From positions 1-37,057 of the forward strand of contig JBBQLO010000005.1 of the NCBI GenBank assembly GCA_038327915.1: a stretch of DNA of 37,057 bases, given 5' to 3'. Positions 28,868-36,461 of the stretch are shown here, one piece after another. Within the stretch, counting starts at the first letter, position 1. Every line of letters begins with the position of its first letter. Position numbers and translations under genes: made by a program. The notes below the pieces were generated by a model. That model made no database searches. It saw nothing but the letters and a program-made list of their open reading frames with translations, and had not been told where the DNA came from. Source of the stretch: CAIXDB01 sp038327915 (GTDB taxonomy: Bacteria; Patescibacteriota; Minisyncoccia; Phycocordibacterales; DATDWN01).

Positions 28868-30742
28868 TCAGCCATGAAGCTGATGAAGCTCGCTCCAATC
28901 AGGGTTCATGCGGTATACCGCGTCGGAACTAGCAGTGACGAGTACACGGAAACGCTCCTCACTTTCAAGTAAAGATTGTTCGTCCCGCGCATGCTCCACG
29001 AGTGGCCAAATACGAGTCATGACGTCGTCTAATATACGCATTTCATAAGTGGTCCATTTTCTCGGAAATGCTTCGGTGACAGCTAGGCACACCGCAAGTT
29101 CTCCATCACGACGTAATGGCTGAAATGCAAATGAACCGATACCCACCGCACCATAACTGGCAATTTGGTTTTGTGTGAAAAAATTAGTTTTCACATTTTC
29201 GACACTGAAGTTTTTTTCGGAGACATCATCGACAGAAGAAGCTTCGACGGAATATTGACGCCACCACTCCAGGCCTCTAAAATCACGCAGATCGTATTCT
29301 CCTTCTAAGCTCGGTGACTGCCCACGTAGCCAGTTGTAACTCAATGTCAGCCGATTCTCGTGTTCGTGGCGTTCGACAAAATAACAGCGATCGACATTGA
29401 GATGTCTCCCCACAGCCTCCACAGCGATTTTGATGATGTCTTTCTCCGCGGTTGCAGTGGCCAATTTTGCCGGAAGTGCGGCCAGAAATTCGTTGCGTTG
29501 TTGAGTTTCTTTACGCTCCGAAACGTCGCTGAACAAACAAACTATTTTTCTACTCCCCGGCTTGCCCTCGTGAAATGCGTTTATGTCAAACCAACGATTC
29601 AATTCTTTCACATAATTTTCAAACTGTACTGGTTTACCAGTCAAGGCTACTTGACCAAAAGTTTCAATCCAGTATTGTTCTATTCCCGGCACCAGTTCTC
29701 TCATAGTTTTTCCTAGTACGCCGGTCATTCCTGATTGTCTTTCAAATGTAGGATTAATTTCCAAAAAAAGAAAATCTTGCGGTGTATCGTTTACATCGAA
29801 CAATACTTCGATGAGACAAAAACCTCGTACCATCGAGTTAGTCAAAAGTTGATAACGTGATTCGGATTCTCGCAATGATTTTTCCGCTTCCTTGCTCTTG
29901 GTAATATCTCGCGAGACTACTAAGAGCCTTACTGGTTTATCGGAAACATCGAGGATAGGTGTCACGAGAACACTCCACCATTTGCTCGTTCCTTTGAAAG
30001 TTGAACTGATGCCTTCAAACGTACCGACACCTCCTGACAAAGCCACTTCGACTGCTTGTTGTGCCAATAATGTACTGGATTTCTCCCAAAATTCCACCCA
30101 GCGTCGGTTCAAAAGTGGTATTAGGTTGTCTATTTCCAAAAGACCCAAGCCAGCGCTATTCATGGAGAGCAATCGTCCTTCCAAATCCAATTCCTTGATG
30201 CAATCGTGACTACTTTCAATTATGCTACGGAATTTTTCTTCGCTTGCACGCAAGGCTTCTTCCGCCTGTTTTCGTTTGGTGATATCCACAAAGCAATTAA
30301 TCGCTCCGATAATTTTTCCGTTTTGATTTTTGAGTGATCTGATATTGACGATAGCGATGACTCGCGAGCCGTCGGGCCGTTCAATCACGACCTCCGTGTC
30401 CCGTGCCTCAAGAATATTACCGGATAGTACCTGAGCCATTGGGGTTAATTCATGGGGTACGAAAGTACCGTCAGCACGATATAATTTGAACGCACTACAA
30501 AAGTGTAGGTCGGTATCTCCCGGTTTTGGGCTACGTCCCCACAATTTCACAGCGATAGTGTTGAAATCTACAATTACACCAGAGACATCGCAAGAATATA
30601 TAGCTATTGGGCCGAGGTCAAACAGAACGCGGTAGCGCTTTTCACTTTCTTCAATTTGTTCGTCAATAAAAATTGACCTTGCCGTAACCTTTTTTAGGTT
30701 TCGTTCTCCACCTTTCAAGTCTTTGTCATTTTTTTTCGCCAT
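28868..30742 (-). CDS. multi-PAS/GAF sensor part of histidine kinase (ends at TGA)
   Basis: 624 residues, cytosolic, no membrane segments: PAS1 (about 35-160, ending FVDITKRKQ), PAS2 (about 165-290, ending VVSRDITKSKE), PAS3 (about 295-415, ending FSDVSERKE), GAF (about 420-580, ATAEKDIIKIAVEAVGRHLNVDRCYFVE), then the start of PAS4 (ERFRVLVTASSDAVYRMNPDW). It stops abruptly at LHQLHG followed by TGA. The frame continues at once with DFIVDTENTNRTWLEEYIHPDDQ, the normal continuation of a PAS domain. Relatives usually have Gly or Arg at the stop position. AAGGA stands 10 nt before the ATG. Without the kinase half this product would be a sensor with no output. Confidence 0.85.
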   Translation of the reverse strand: MAKKNDKDLKGGERNLKKVTARSIFIDEQIEESEKRYRVLFDLGPIAIYSCDVSGVIVDFNTIAVKLWGRSPKPGDTDLHFCSAFKLYRADGTFVPHELTPMAQVLSGNILEARDTEVVIERPDGSRVIAIVNIRSLKNQNGKIIGAINCFVDITKRKQAEEALRASEEKFRSIIESSHDCIKELDLEGRLLSMNSAGLGLLEIDNLIPLLNRRWVEFWEKSSTLLAQQAVEVALSGGVGTFEGISSTFKGTSKWWSVLVTPILDVSDKPVRLLVVSRDITKSKEAEKSLRESESRYQLLTNSMVRGFCLIEVLFDVNDTPQDFLFLEINPTFERQSGMTGVLGKTMRELVPGIEQYWIETFGQVALTGKPVQFENYVKELNRWFDINAFHEGKPGSRKIVCLFSDVSERKETQQRNEFLAALPAKLATATAEKDIIKIAVEAVGRHLNVDRCYFVERHEHENRLTLSYNWLRGQSPSLEGEYDLRDFRGLEWWRQYSVEASSVDDVSEKNFSVENVKTNFFTQNQIASYGAVGIGSFAFQPLRRDGELAVCLAVTEAFPRKWTTYEMRILDDVMTRIWPLVEHARDEQSLLESEERFRVLVTASSDAVYRMNPDWSELHQLHG

Positions 30743-31194
30743 CTTGATAAAATCCTTATTTAAAACTAACAGCCACTGCGAGTGCTGATTTTTATAATTA
30801 GAACCAACTGTTTTTACCCGAATGCTTTAAAAGCAGAGGCTTTCGAACAGTATACACGTTTTTCATGGTGTTTTAATGAAGATTAGTACTTGGGTCATCC
30901 AGTATTCGAGTTTTTGGCAAAGGAGTCTGTTTCGGAGTGAGAACGGTATTGGTGAACTTTAAGAACATCGCCATACTATAAAAGTAAATATAACCACAAA
31001 CAGCATTGTTTTCTGAGATGGACAGGGTTTCCAACTCGGAACAATTCAGAGTGTTCGGAAAGTTAATTATAGCAAGTTTAGTATCTATCTGAAACATAGC
31101 AGGGTCTATACTATAATCTACAAAAAGCATGATTTTTTTCTGCAACAAACATAATCTAGAAGTGCTTGATAAAAGAAGCACTATTTTAAATTTT
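30743..31194. other. intergenic, no supported gene
   Basis: About 450 nt between the kinase gene and the APH pseudogene, both on the minus strand. A 109-codon minus-strand ORF (30873-31202) has a TTG start, no ribosome-binding site and no recognisable domain; I do not call it. The kinase promoter should lie in 30743-30830, but I see no convincing match. Confidence 0.4.
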
Positions 31195-32175
31195 TTAATC
31201 AATTGTAAAATTTTTTAATTCTTCTAAGTGTTTAAATAAGTATTTTATTGAATTAAATTGGGCCAATAAGAATTGGTCTACTCTAAAATTATTATGTATA
31301 TAGTGCTCATTTTGTGCCCAAAAACCATGGAGCATTCTGAGGTAGTAAAGGGTAAAGCCAGTACGGATTTCTTCTTTAGAAATGGGATATATTTTTATAT
31401 ATGATTCTAAGTATAATTTAGCTTGAGCAGTAGGGGTGTTACCAGAATCTTTCTGGAGAAACATAAACATTAGAAATCTTACAAGTTCGAATACTTTCGG
31501 AGCATATGCCACCATTTCAAAATCAAAGACACGGGAGACAGCGTCGAGATCGTCAAAAAATGTTTTTGTCATTATAATCGCCGTGAATTAAGTGGTCGCT
31601 CGAAAGGTTCATGCTTTCGAAAGTGATTAAATTTGATGCAATTTAAGGTCGTCTGAAGTGAATTTCCTCAAGTGCCAGCTTGTCAAAATCATCCAATTTT
31701 CTCTTCGCTTGTAAGGTGGCAACAAGATCATCACTTTTTTAAGTAACTTTTCTCTATTCCATGGAAGGAAACGCCCTCTTACTAAGATGTTGGCATTTTT
31801 ACCGGACAGATGTATCCGTGCAAGCATTTACCCAATAGATATTATGGATACGTTAGGTAAGTTTGTTTTTTTAATTTGTTTTTCTGATATAAATGGGAAA
31901 AGAGCGTAGCAGTTTTTTTCAAAAAAGAAAAAGGTGTCGCTGTTTTTATTTATAATCGGCAGGATGACAGGAATACCATGTTTAGCAAAGTAGTTTTTTG
32001 CAGTGTGTATTTCTTGTATTTTATCTACATTATCAAAACGATATTTTTTAATAAAATATTTTGTCTGACCATCAGAAAAAACATGATTTTGTGATAGAAA
32101 GCCTTATGTAACATGGTTAGCTATTTTTACATGTATCCCATATAACATATTAATGTGTAAAAGTAATTTTTGCAT
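31195..32175 (-). pseudogene. decayed aminoglycoside phosphotransferase (APH)-like kinase
   Basis: About 327 codons can be followed from an ATG at 32175 (MQKLLLHINMLYGIHV) to 31195, the usual size for APH/choline-kinase-like enzymes, but the frame is broken at least five times. There are in-frame stops after NHVT and after SIISIG, a frameshift in the A-run after KLLKK, another stop in the next frame after HFRRP, and a one-base shift in a T-run directly after HGDYNDKNIF. Fragments keep the family marks: SDGQTKYFIKKYR (ATP-binding Lys region), HGDYNDKNIF (catalytic Brenner motif HxDxxxxN), and VFDFEMVAYAPKVFELVR (the metal-binding D of the VIDFE motif). The gene is dead; it was probably a small-molecule kinase. 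The next gene upstream is often its partner in relatives, as far as I recall. Confidence 0.8.
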
Positions 32176-32198
32176 TTTTTGCGTATATAAAAAACCAT

Positions 32199-32723
32199 TT
32201 ATATGGTAATAATCTCAAGATTTTTTGTATCAATACTTCCTGTATATAAAATATGGGGTATCAAATGAAAAAGTAATGGTTTTGTATCTTCAGCTTTTTT
32301 TTGTTTGTAATATTCGATTGTTTCCGCGGGAACTGCCCTGTAGACTTCCATTCTATTTGGATCAAATACCTCGTACTTTTTAAAAGTAGGAATAAGATTT
32401 TGATTTCTATGATAGGTGAATGCGGTACTTTTTTTCCCTTTTATAAGAGAAATTGGAATCTTGAACCAAGACATTGGATCGTACGCAATGTTTGCTTGTG
32501 CCAAGTTGTCTTTCAATACTTGAGGGTGAATTGCGGTAAAATGAATTACATCGTTCCATAAACATTTTAGTGTGGGAATTTCAGTTGAAAGTAATTTTTC
32601 TCTACCCTCATATTTCTTTACATGCTCATTGTAAATTTCTGGATGAGTTTTTTTTAAAACATTCAGTGGATACAGGATTGTTCCATACATATTTTTGGGT
32701 ACGTGGTGGTAAAGATATTCCAT
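32199..32723 (-). CDS. conserved hypothetical protein (YHHVP...LYPLN family)
   Basis: 174 residues from the ATG at 32723. MEYLYHHVPKNMYGTILYPLNVLKKTHPEIYNEHVKKYEGRE is a conserved opening I have seen in small uncharacterised proteins of CPR and other bacteria, followed by IPTLKCLWNDVIHFTAIHPQVLKD and AFTYHRNQNLIPTFKKYEVFDPNRMEVYRAVP. It is rich in His, Tyr and Trp, with possible metal-binding His but no recognised catalytic motif. A longer ORF to 32879 overlaps the divergent methyltransferase gene and is not credible. Its neighbour downstream is the APH-like pseudogene. Confidence 0.65.
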   Translation of the reverse strand: MEYLYHHVPKNMYGTILYPLNVLKKTHPEIYNEHVKKYEGREKLLSTEIPTLKCLWNDVIHFTAIHPQVLKDNLAQANIAYDPMSWFKIPISLIKGKKSTAFTYHRNQNLIPTFKKYEVFDPNRMEVYRAVPAETIEYYKQKKAEDTKPLLFHLIPHILYTGSIDTKNLEIITI

Positions 32724-32832
32724 GAAATATAAGTTACTTACGAAAATGAAAAGTTTGTTTCGAAGTGAAAACAGTTTCGATAAATAATACAAATTATAGT
32801 ATTTAAAATTTGTTTTTGCAAGGATTACATCC

Positions 32833-33864
32833 ATGAGTAAAATAAATAGCTCTATTCTATTAAAACTTTCTTTTGTCACTGGTTTGAAAGACGTAGTAAT
32901 GAATGAAATAAGTAACCACCCAGAGCTTCGTCTGATTAAGGTTGGGCAAGACGAGCTCTATCTCGACTTAGTTTCTAATCTTGAAGGTATAAGCAAACTA
33001 AGAAGTATTTTAAATGTATACGCTGTAAAGCAGAATGCTAAACTTAATCCTTATTATATTTTTAAACACAAAACAATATTAGGTGAGTTAATCGATGTTG
33101 TTCTTGCTGAAAGTGAGGATGTTTTTCGTACTTTTAAAATTAGCTGTGCGGGGAAAGATTCTAAAGAAGTTCTCAAAATTCAAGAATTTATAGTAAACAC
33201 ATATAAACTAGTTTACGTTGAAGATGCCGATATGGAAATATTTATTGCCAAGTCAGGTGACCTTTGGGAAGTGGGGGTGAGGCTAACTGCTCGTCCACTG
33301 TCTTTACGAAATTACAAAATAACGCATATTAAAGGTGGTCTTAATTCTACGATTGCATTCGCAATGAACACATTTTGCAACCTAGCTTCTATGCAATCTT
33401 ATGTAAATATTTTTTCTGGTAGTGCAACATTACTCATTGAAGCTGGACGTTCTAACTCAAAACTAAAGTTTTTGGGTTTTGACATAAACAAAAAAAGTAA
33501 TTCCTTGGCAATGCAAAATATAAAAAAGGCTGGACTTGTAAAAATAATACACATTAAAACAGCAGATATTTTTGATACGCCAGATTTTGGAAAATTTGAT
33601 GTTGCTACGGCGGATTTACCATTTGGTATGCAAGTTTCTAAAGGTGAGGATCTTTTCAAGTTGTACAAATGCTTTGTGGATTACTGCGAAAACGTTTTAA
33701 ACACGAATGGTGTATTGGTTGCGTATACAAGTGAGCACGAAATTTTAAATAAGATACTTAAACAATCGAAATTTAGTGTTGTAAAAACACTCACTCTGAA
33801 AATACCAACTTCTGTGAACGCACGTCTTTTCACAAAAATTTTTGTATGTAAACTTAGTAAATAA
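32833..33864 (+). CDS. THUMP-type class I RNA methyltransferase (UPF0020-like)
   Basis: 343 residues. The N-terminal third (ELRLIKVGQDELYLDLVSNL, about 20-150) fits a ferredoxin-like/THUMP RNA-binding part. The Rossmann methyltransferase begins with RPLSLRNYKITHIKGGLNSTIAFAMN, has motif I NIFSGSATLLIEA (about 197-209), FLGFDINKKSNSLAMQN, and the amino-methyltransferase motif IV as ADLPFG (about 258-263). DLPFG rather than N/D-PPY points toward the THUMPD3/Trm14 group that makes N2-methylguanosine in tRNA. Motif I lacks the usual DPFCGSGT residues (NIFSGSAT instead), which could weaken SAM binding. AAGGAT lies 8 nt before the ATG. It is AT-rich and stands alone. Confidence 0.75.
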   Translation: MSKINSSILLKLSFVTGLKDVVMNEISNHPELRLIKVGQDELYLDLVSNLEGISKLRSILNVYAVKQNAKLNPYYIFKHKTILGELIDVVLAESEDVFRTFKISCAGKDSKEVLKIQEFIVNTYKLVYVEDADMEIFIAKSGDLWEVGVRLTARPLSLRNYKITHIKGGLNSTIAFAMNTFCNLASMQSYVNIFSGSATLLIEAGRSNSKLKFLGFDINKKSNSLAMQNIKKAGLVKIIHIKTADIFDTPDFGKFDVATADLPFGMQVSKGEDLFKLYKCFVDYCENVLNTNGVLVAYTSEHEILNKILKQSKFSVVKTLTLKIPTSVNARLFTKIFVCKLSK

Positions 33865-34035
33865 GGTAGCGCTTCGAGTGCGTGACATTGCAGGTAATTA
33901 TTCTGTTCAGTCCTCGAAGATTACTGTAGTATCTCGTTTTGTAAGTAAATATTTAATAAAACTATTTAGGGGAAAGAGTGCCACGTATTTTTTTACGACA
34001 AATGTTTAGGTATCGTACTAATTGTTTAAAAACGA

Positions 34036-34041
34036 TATACT
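34036..34041 (+). promoter_or_regulatory. -10 element of leaderless type (34048 gene)
   Basis: TATACT ends exactly 6 nt before the ATG at 34048. No clear -35. Confidence 0.5.
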
Positions 34042-34047
34042 TATACC

Positions 34048-34458
34048 ATGAAAACTATTGATCCAGGACATATCTACGAATTGCAACAATTGGGTGATGA
34101 AAATAAAAAAATTCTTACTTTTATAAAACGCTCAGGAGGAGCCGTAGTCTACGAGAAAGAATGGGCAGGGTTACAGACGCAAGAAGTACTCAGGGCTCTT
34201 ATCGATCGTACTAAATATTTGTATAGTGTATTGCCTTGTAAGGAAACGGCGGAAGCACTGAGGCATTTACGGATGACGATGTATTGGTACGAGACGAGAG
34301 CATTTCGTAGAAAACAATCTATGACCAATCGAACAACTTCTGCTCATGACGACACCCTGACCACTCCAATGACTATAGAATACCCGCCTGATGTGGCATT
34401 TACTGAAATTGATATTGAGCTACGGTCAACAGGTGAAGATGGTCATATATTACTGTAA
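34048..34458 (+). CDS. small protein with possible Acb2/Tad1-like helical hairpin
   Basis: 136 residues. The N-terminal part starts MKTIDPGHIYELQQLGDENKKILTFIKRSGGA, a beta-rich start of a small family I have seen in CPR and phage contexts. The helical middle is QEVLRALIDRTKYLYSVLPCKETAEALRHLRMTMYWYETRAFRRKQ (about 51-97), followed by a disordered Thr/Asp-rich tail. The helix pair has the pattern (I/L)D...P-(x)3-E-(x)n-A-L-x-x-L-x-x-x-x-x-W seen in Acb2/Tad1 proteins, phage antagonists that bind cyclic nucleotides. The resemblance is by eye only. No Shine-Dalgarno sequence; leaderless -10 spacing. Confidence 0.6.
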   Translation: MKTIDPGHIYELQQLGDENKKILTFIKRSGGAVVYEKEWAGLQTQEVLRALIDRTKYLYSVLPCKETAEALRHLRMTMYWYETRAFRRKQSMTNRTTSAHDDTLTTPMTIEYPPDVAFTEIDIELRSTGEDGHILL

Positions 34459-34510
34459 TCGTGTATGAAAAATAGTACCTTCTGATTTTTTTTGAAAGAT
34501 TTTTATTTAC

Positions 34511-35227
34511 CTACAGCCCGAGTGAAGTTAAAAATTTTTCTTTCTCATTGCCAGTAATTTCACGAGCTGTATTTGTTGAAAGTTTGTTGAGGGTAATGTT
34601 CTGGATACGAATTCTTTTGAGGTCTACGACAGTATAACCAAGGCGGTCAGTCATTTTTTTTATCTGTCTATTTTTACCTTCAGTGAGGATGATGCTAAAT
34701 GTTTTACTGCTAATTTTTTTAGCGGTTGTTCTTTCTGTTATGTGGTCACCAATAGCGACACCATTTTGCATGTGATTGATAAATACAGGTGTGATGGTCT
34801 GATCTACTTCAACCACGTATTCTTTTTCATGTTTGTTTATTGGATTGAGAAGTCTGTCGGTAATTCTACCATCATTGGTCAATATGATAAGTCCATGGGA
34901 ATCTTTGTCTAACCTTCCAACAGGAAAAATTTTTGTTGAGATGTATTGTGGGGGAAGAGAAATGCTATTCAAAATATCTTTTTCATCTTTTTGAGGATTG
35001 GCGGTAACTATTCCTTTTGCTTTGTTATATGCTAAATAAACATATTCTTTTTTTGCTGGTGCTCCACGTACTTCCACAATATCACTTTCGAGCACTTTGT
35101 CTCCAAGCTGGGCGATTTTTAGATTTATAAATACTATTTTTGCTCGGATCAATTCGTCAGCATTAAGCCGGGTAGCAATACCTTTGTGTGCCAAATATTT
35201 ATTTATTCGCATGGGGAATTGATCCAT
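34511..35227 (-). CDS. RsuA/RluB/RluF-family pseudouridine synthase
   Basis: 238 residues. An N-terminal S4 RNA-binding domain (MRINKYLAHKGIATRLNADELIRAKIVFINLKIA, about 6-45) joins a catalytic domain with AYNKAKGIVTA, the active-site loop GRLDKDSHGLIILTNDG (catalytic Asp in RLD, about residue 103), EKEYVVEV, and the C-terminal TEGKNRQIKKM signature. It isomerises a uridine in rRNA (RluB/RluF/RsuA class); which site cannot be told by eye, though the RLDKDSHGLI form leans to RluF. TAGACT ends 6 nt before the ATG at 35227, supporting this start over the Met five codons later. Confidence 0.92.
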   Translation of the reverse strand: MDQFPMRINKYLAHKGIATRLNADELIRAKIVFINLKIAQLGDKVLESDIVEVRGAPAKKEYVYLAYNKAKGIVTANPQKDEKDILNSISLPPQYISTKIFPVGRLDKDSHGLIILTNDGRITDRLLNPINKHEKEYVVEVDQTITPVFINHMQNGVAIGDHITERTTAKKISSKTFSIILTEGKNRQIKKMTDRLGYTVVDLKRIRIQNITLNKLSTNTAREITGNEKEKFLTSLGL

Positions 35228-35233
35228 GTGGGT

Positions 35234-35239
35234 AGTCTA
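35234..35239 (-). promoter_or_regulatory. -10 element of leaderless type (pseudouridine synthase)
   Basis: On the minus strand TAGACT ends exactly 6 nt before the ATG at 35227; a second hexamer TATGCT lies 5 nt further upstream. No clear -35. Confidence 0.4.
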
Positions 35240-35416
35240 GCATAAAGTACCGCGAGGATGCCTGTTTTGATGACGGGTGTGGACAAATCGAAGTGCGGAG
35301 AGTGTTCCTCCTTTGTATAGCAGACAGACAGAGTATTCTACTTTTAGAAAAAAAGCGTGTAGAAAATTTCAGATAGACTTTTTTTAAAGTAGGTAGAATG
35401 CTGGGTTGAGGGGCGC

Positions 35417-35641
35417 GTGAAAGATTTCTTAATAAGTGTTCCGAGCAACCCAATAAAGTGGGTAATCTTGGAAGTAATGTCTTTTTTCCTTTACCAAGCG
35501 GTATACTTTGAAATGAGGAACACAGTGCCCTGGTATTACATTGTCCTGTCTTGTATCATTGGATTAACTCTGGGCATTATCATAGTTGTAAAAATACTTG
35601 AGCCATTTTCGGAATGGCATTATACCAAAACGAGGTTTTAG
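35417..35641 (+). CDS. small membrane protein
   Basis: 74 residues from a GTG with a purine-rich TTGAGGGG just upstream. Two hydrophobic stretches (about 14-30, KWVILEVMSFFLYQAVY; about 37-60, VPWYYIVLSCIIGLTLGIIIVVKI) and a short charged tail. No family recognised. A good intrinsic terminator follows at 35683-35710, which supports a real transcription unit. It is divergent from the pseudouridine synthase gene. Confidence 0.45.
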   Translation: MKDFLISVPSNPIKWVILEVMSFFLYQAVYFEMRNTVPWYYIVLSCIIGLTLGIIIVVKILEPFSEWHYTKTRF

Positions 35642-35682
35642 TTTGCCACCAGAAAATTAATATTCACTTGCAAAAGATAGTC

Positions 35683-35710
35683 AGTCTCGCTTCCGCGGGA
35701 CTTTCTTTTT
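35683..35710 (+). terminator. intrinsic terminator after small membrane protein gene
   Basis: AGTCTCGC (35683-35690) pairs with GCGGGACT (35695-35702) with one wobble and a TTCC tetraloop, followed by TTTCTTTTT. Textbook Rho-independent form on the plus strand. Confidence 0.75.
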
Positions 35711-35740
35711 ATATAAATTTTTTCAGCAGTAACTCAACTA

Positions 35741-35776
35741 AAAAATACACCCCTTCCTGTCAGCTGGAAGGGGTGA
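35741..35776 (-). terminator. intrinsic terminator of DUF218 gene
   Basis: CACCCCTTCC (35749-35758) pairs perfectly with GGAAGGGGTG (35766-35775), 8-nt loop, and on the minus strand is followed by TATTTTTT. It lies just past the stop at 35780. Confidence 0.8.
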
Positions 35777-35779
35777 GGG

Positions 35780-36283
35780 CTATGACATCATCAACCATTT
35801 CTTGAATGGTACGAAAAACTTTTCATTCGGGTCCATCATCCTGAGTAGATGAAGTATCGAATACTCAAAAATTTGAGCGAGGGTGTCCCGACCCACTCCC
35901 TCAAATAAAAATACAGGCATTACTTCCGGCCACTCTCTTTTGAAGAGCCGGCGTACCGCCCGTTCATGTGCGGGAATGCTGAGGACAAGGATACTGGTAA
36001 TGGTGAGGTCGCAGAGCAACTCCATCGTGAAAAGAATGTTTTGTTTTGTTGAGAGCGATTGAGTTTCGAGGCGCACTCGGGTTTTCAGATAATTGGGAAC
36101 CAAAGTCATGGCCCCTTCGGCTTCAGTCAGCTGGTCACGTCGTGTCGGACCGCCTGCAATAACTAGCAATGCAGATGGGTCACGTTCCATGAGCTGTATG
36201 GCCCGTGTCATTTTTTCTCTCAAACGTGAATCAATATCTCCCGCAGGAGATGGGGTCTGCCCCAAAACTAATATAATATTCAA
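35780..36283 (-). CDS. DUF218/YdcF-ElyC-like protein
   Basis: 167 residues, matching the DUF218 Rossmann-like domain. ILVLGQTPSPAGDIDSRLREKMTRAIQL carries the N-terminal strand and SR motif, LLVIAGGPTRRDQLTEAEGAM the AGG-x-T/S...EA motif, and LETQSLSTKQNI the E...S-T-x-x-N motif. ILVLSIPAHERAVRRLF follows. Relatives (SanA, ElyC, YdcF) act in envelope or SAM-related metabolism, usually with a membrane anchor that this copy lacks. The start is TTG at 36283, supported by GAGGTG 7 nt upstream; TTGACA at 36325-36330 may be the -35 of its promoter. It has its own terminator. Confidence 0.78.
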   Translation of the reverse strand: MNIILVLGQTPSPAGDIDSRLREKMTRAIQLMERDPSALLVIAGGPTRRDQLTEAEGAMTLVPNYLKTRVRLETQSLSTKQNILFTMELLCDLTITSILVLSIPAHERAVRRLFKREWPEVMPVFLFEGVGRDTLAQIFEYSILHLLRMMDPNEKFFVPFKKWLMMS

Positions 36284-36461
36284 TTAAAACACCTCAATAT
36301 ATATTCTGCATATACTTTATAAATTGTCAATGAGTTGGGTAATCCTTTGTGGGTTCTATAATATTACATATGTTCTAATCTCATCAAAAACCCTTTTTTT
36401 TTGGGGCTTGCTTAAGAGGGAATGTGGTTTGAAATTAAAAAAAGTATGATAACCCCTCTCC
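36284..36461. other. intergenic between DUF218 gene and IS30 transposase
   Basis: A/T-rich. It should contain the end of the IS30 element; I cannot identify its terminal inverted repeat because the partner end lies outside the window. A possible minus-strand -35 (TTGACA, 36325-36330) serves the DUF218 gene; the -10 is unclear. Confidence 0.35.

Noticed and set aside
27890..30742. UGA recoded as glycine (as in SR1/Gracilibacteria) to explain the in-frame TGA
   Set aside because: All other long frames, including the 785- and 760-residue ones, have no internal TGA, and TGA works as a stop at the overlaps 2544-2547 and 8157-8160. A single mutation is simpler.
30873..31202. 109-codon minus-strand ORF
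   Set aside because: TTG start without ribosome-binding site or promoter, overlaps the pseudogene end, and shows no domain-like pattern.
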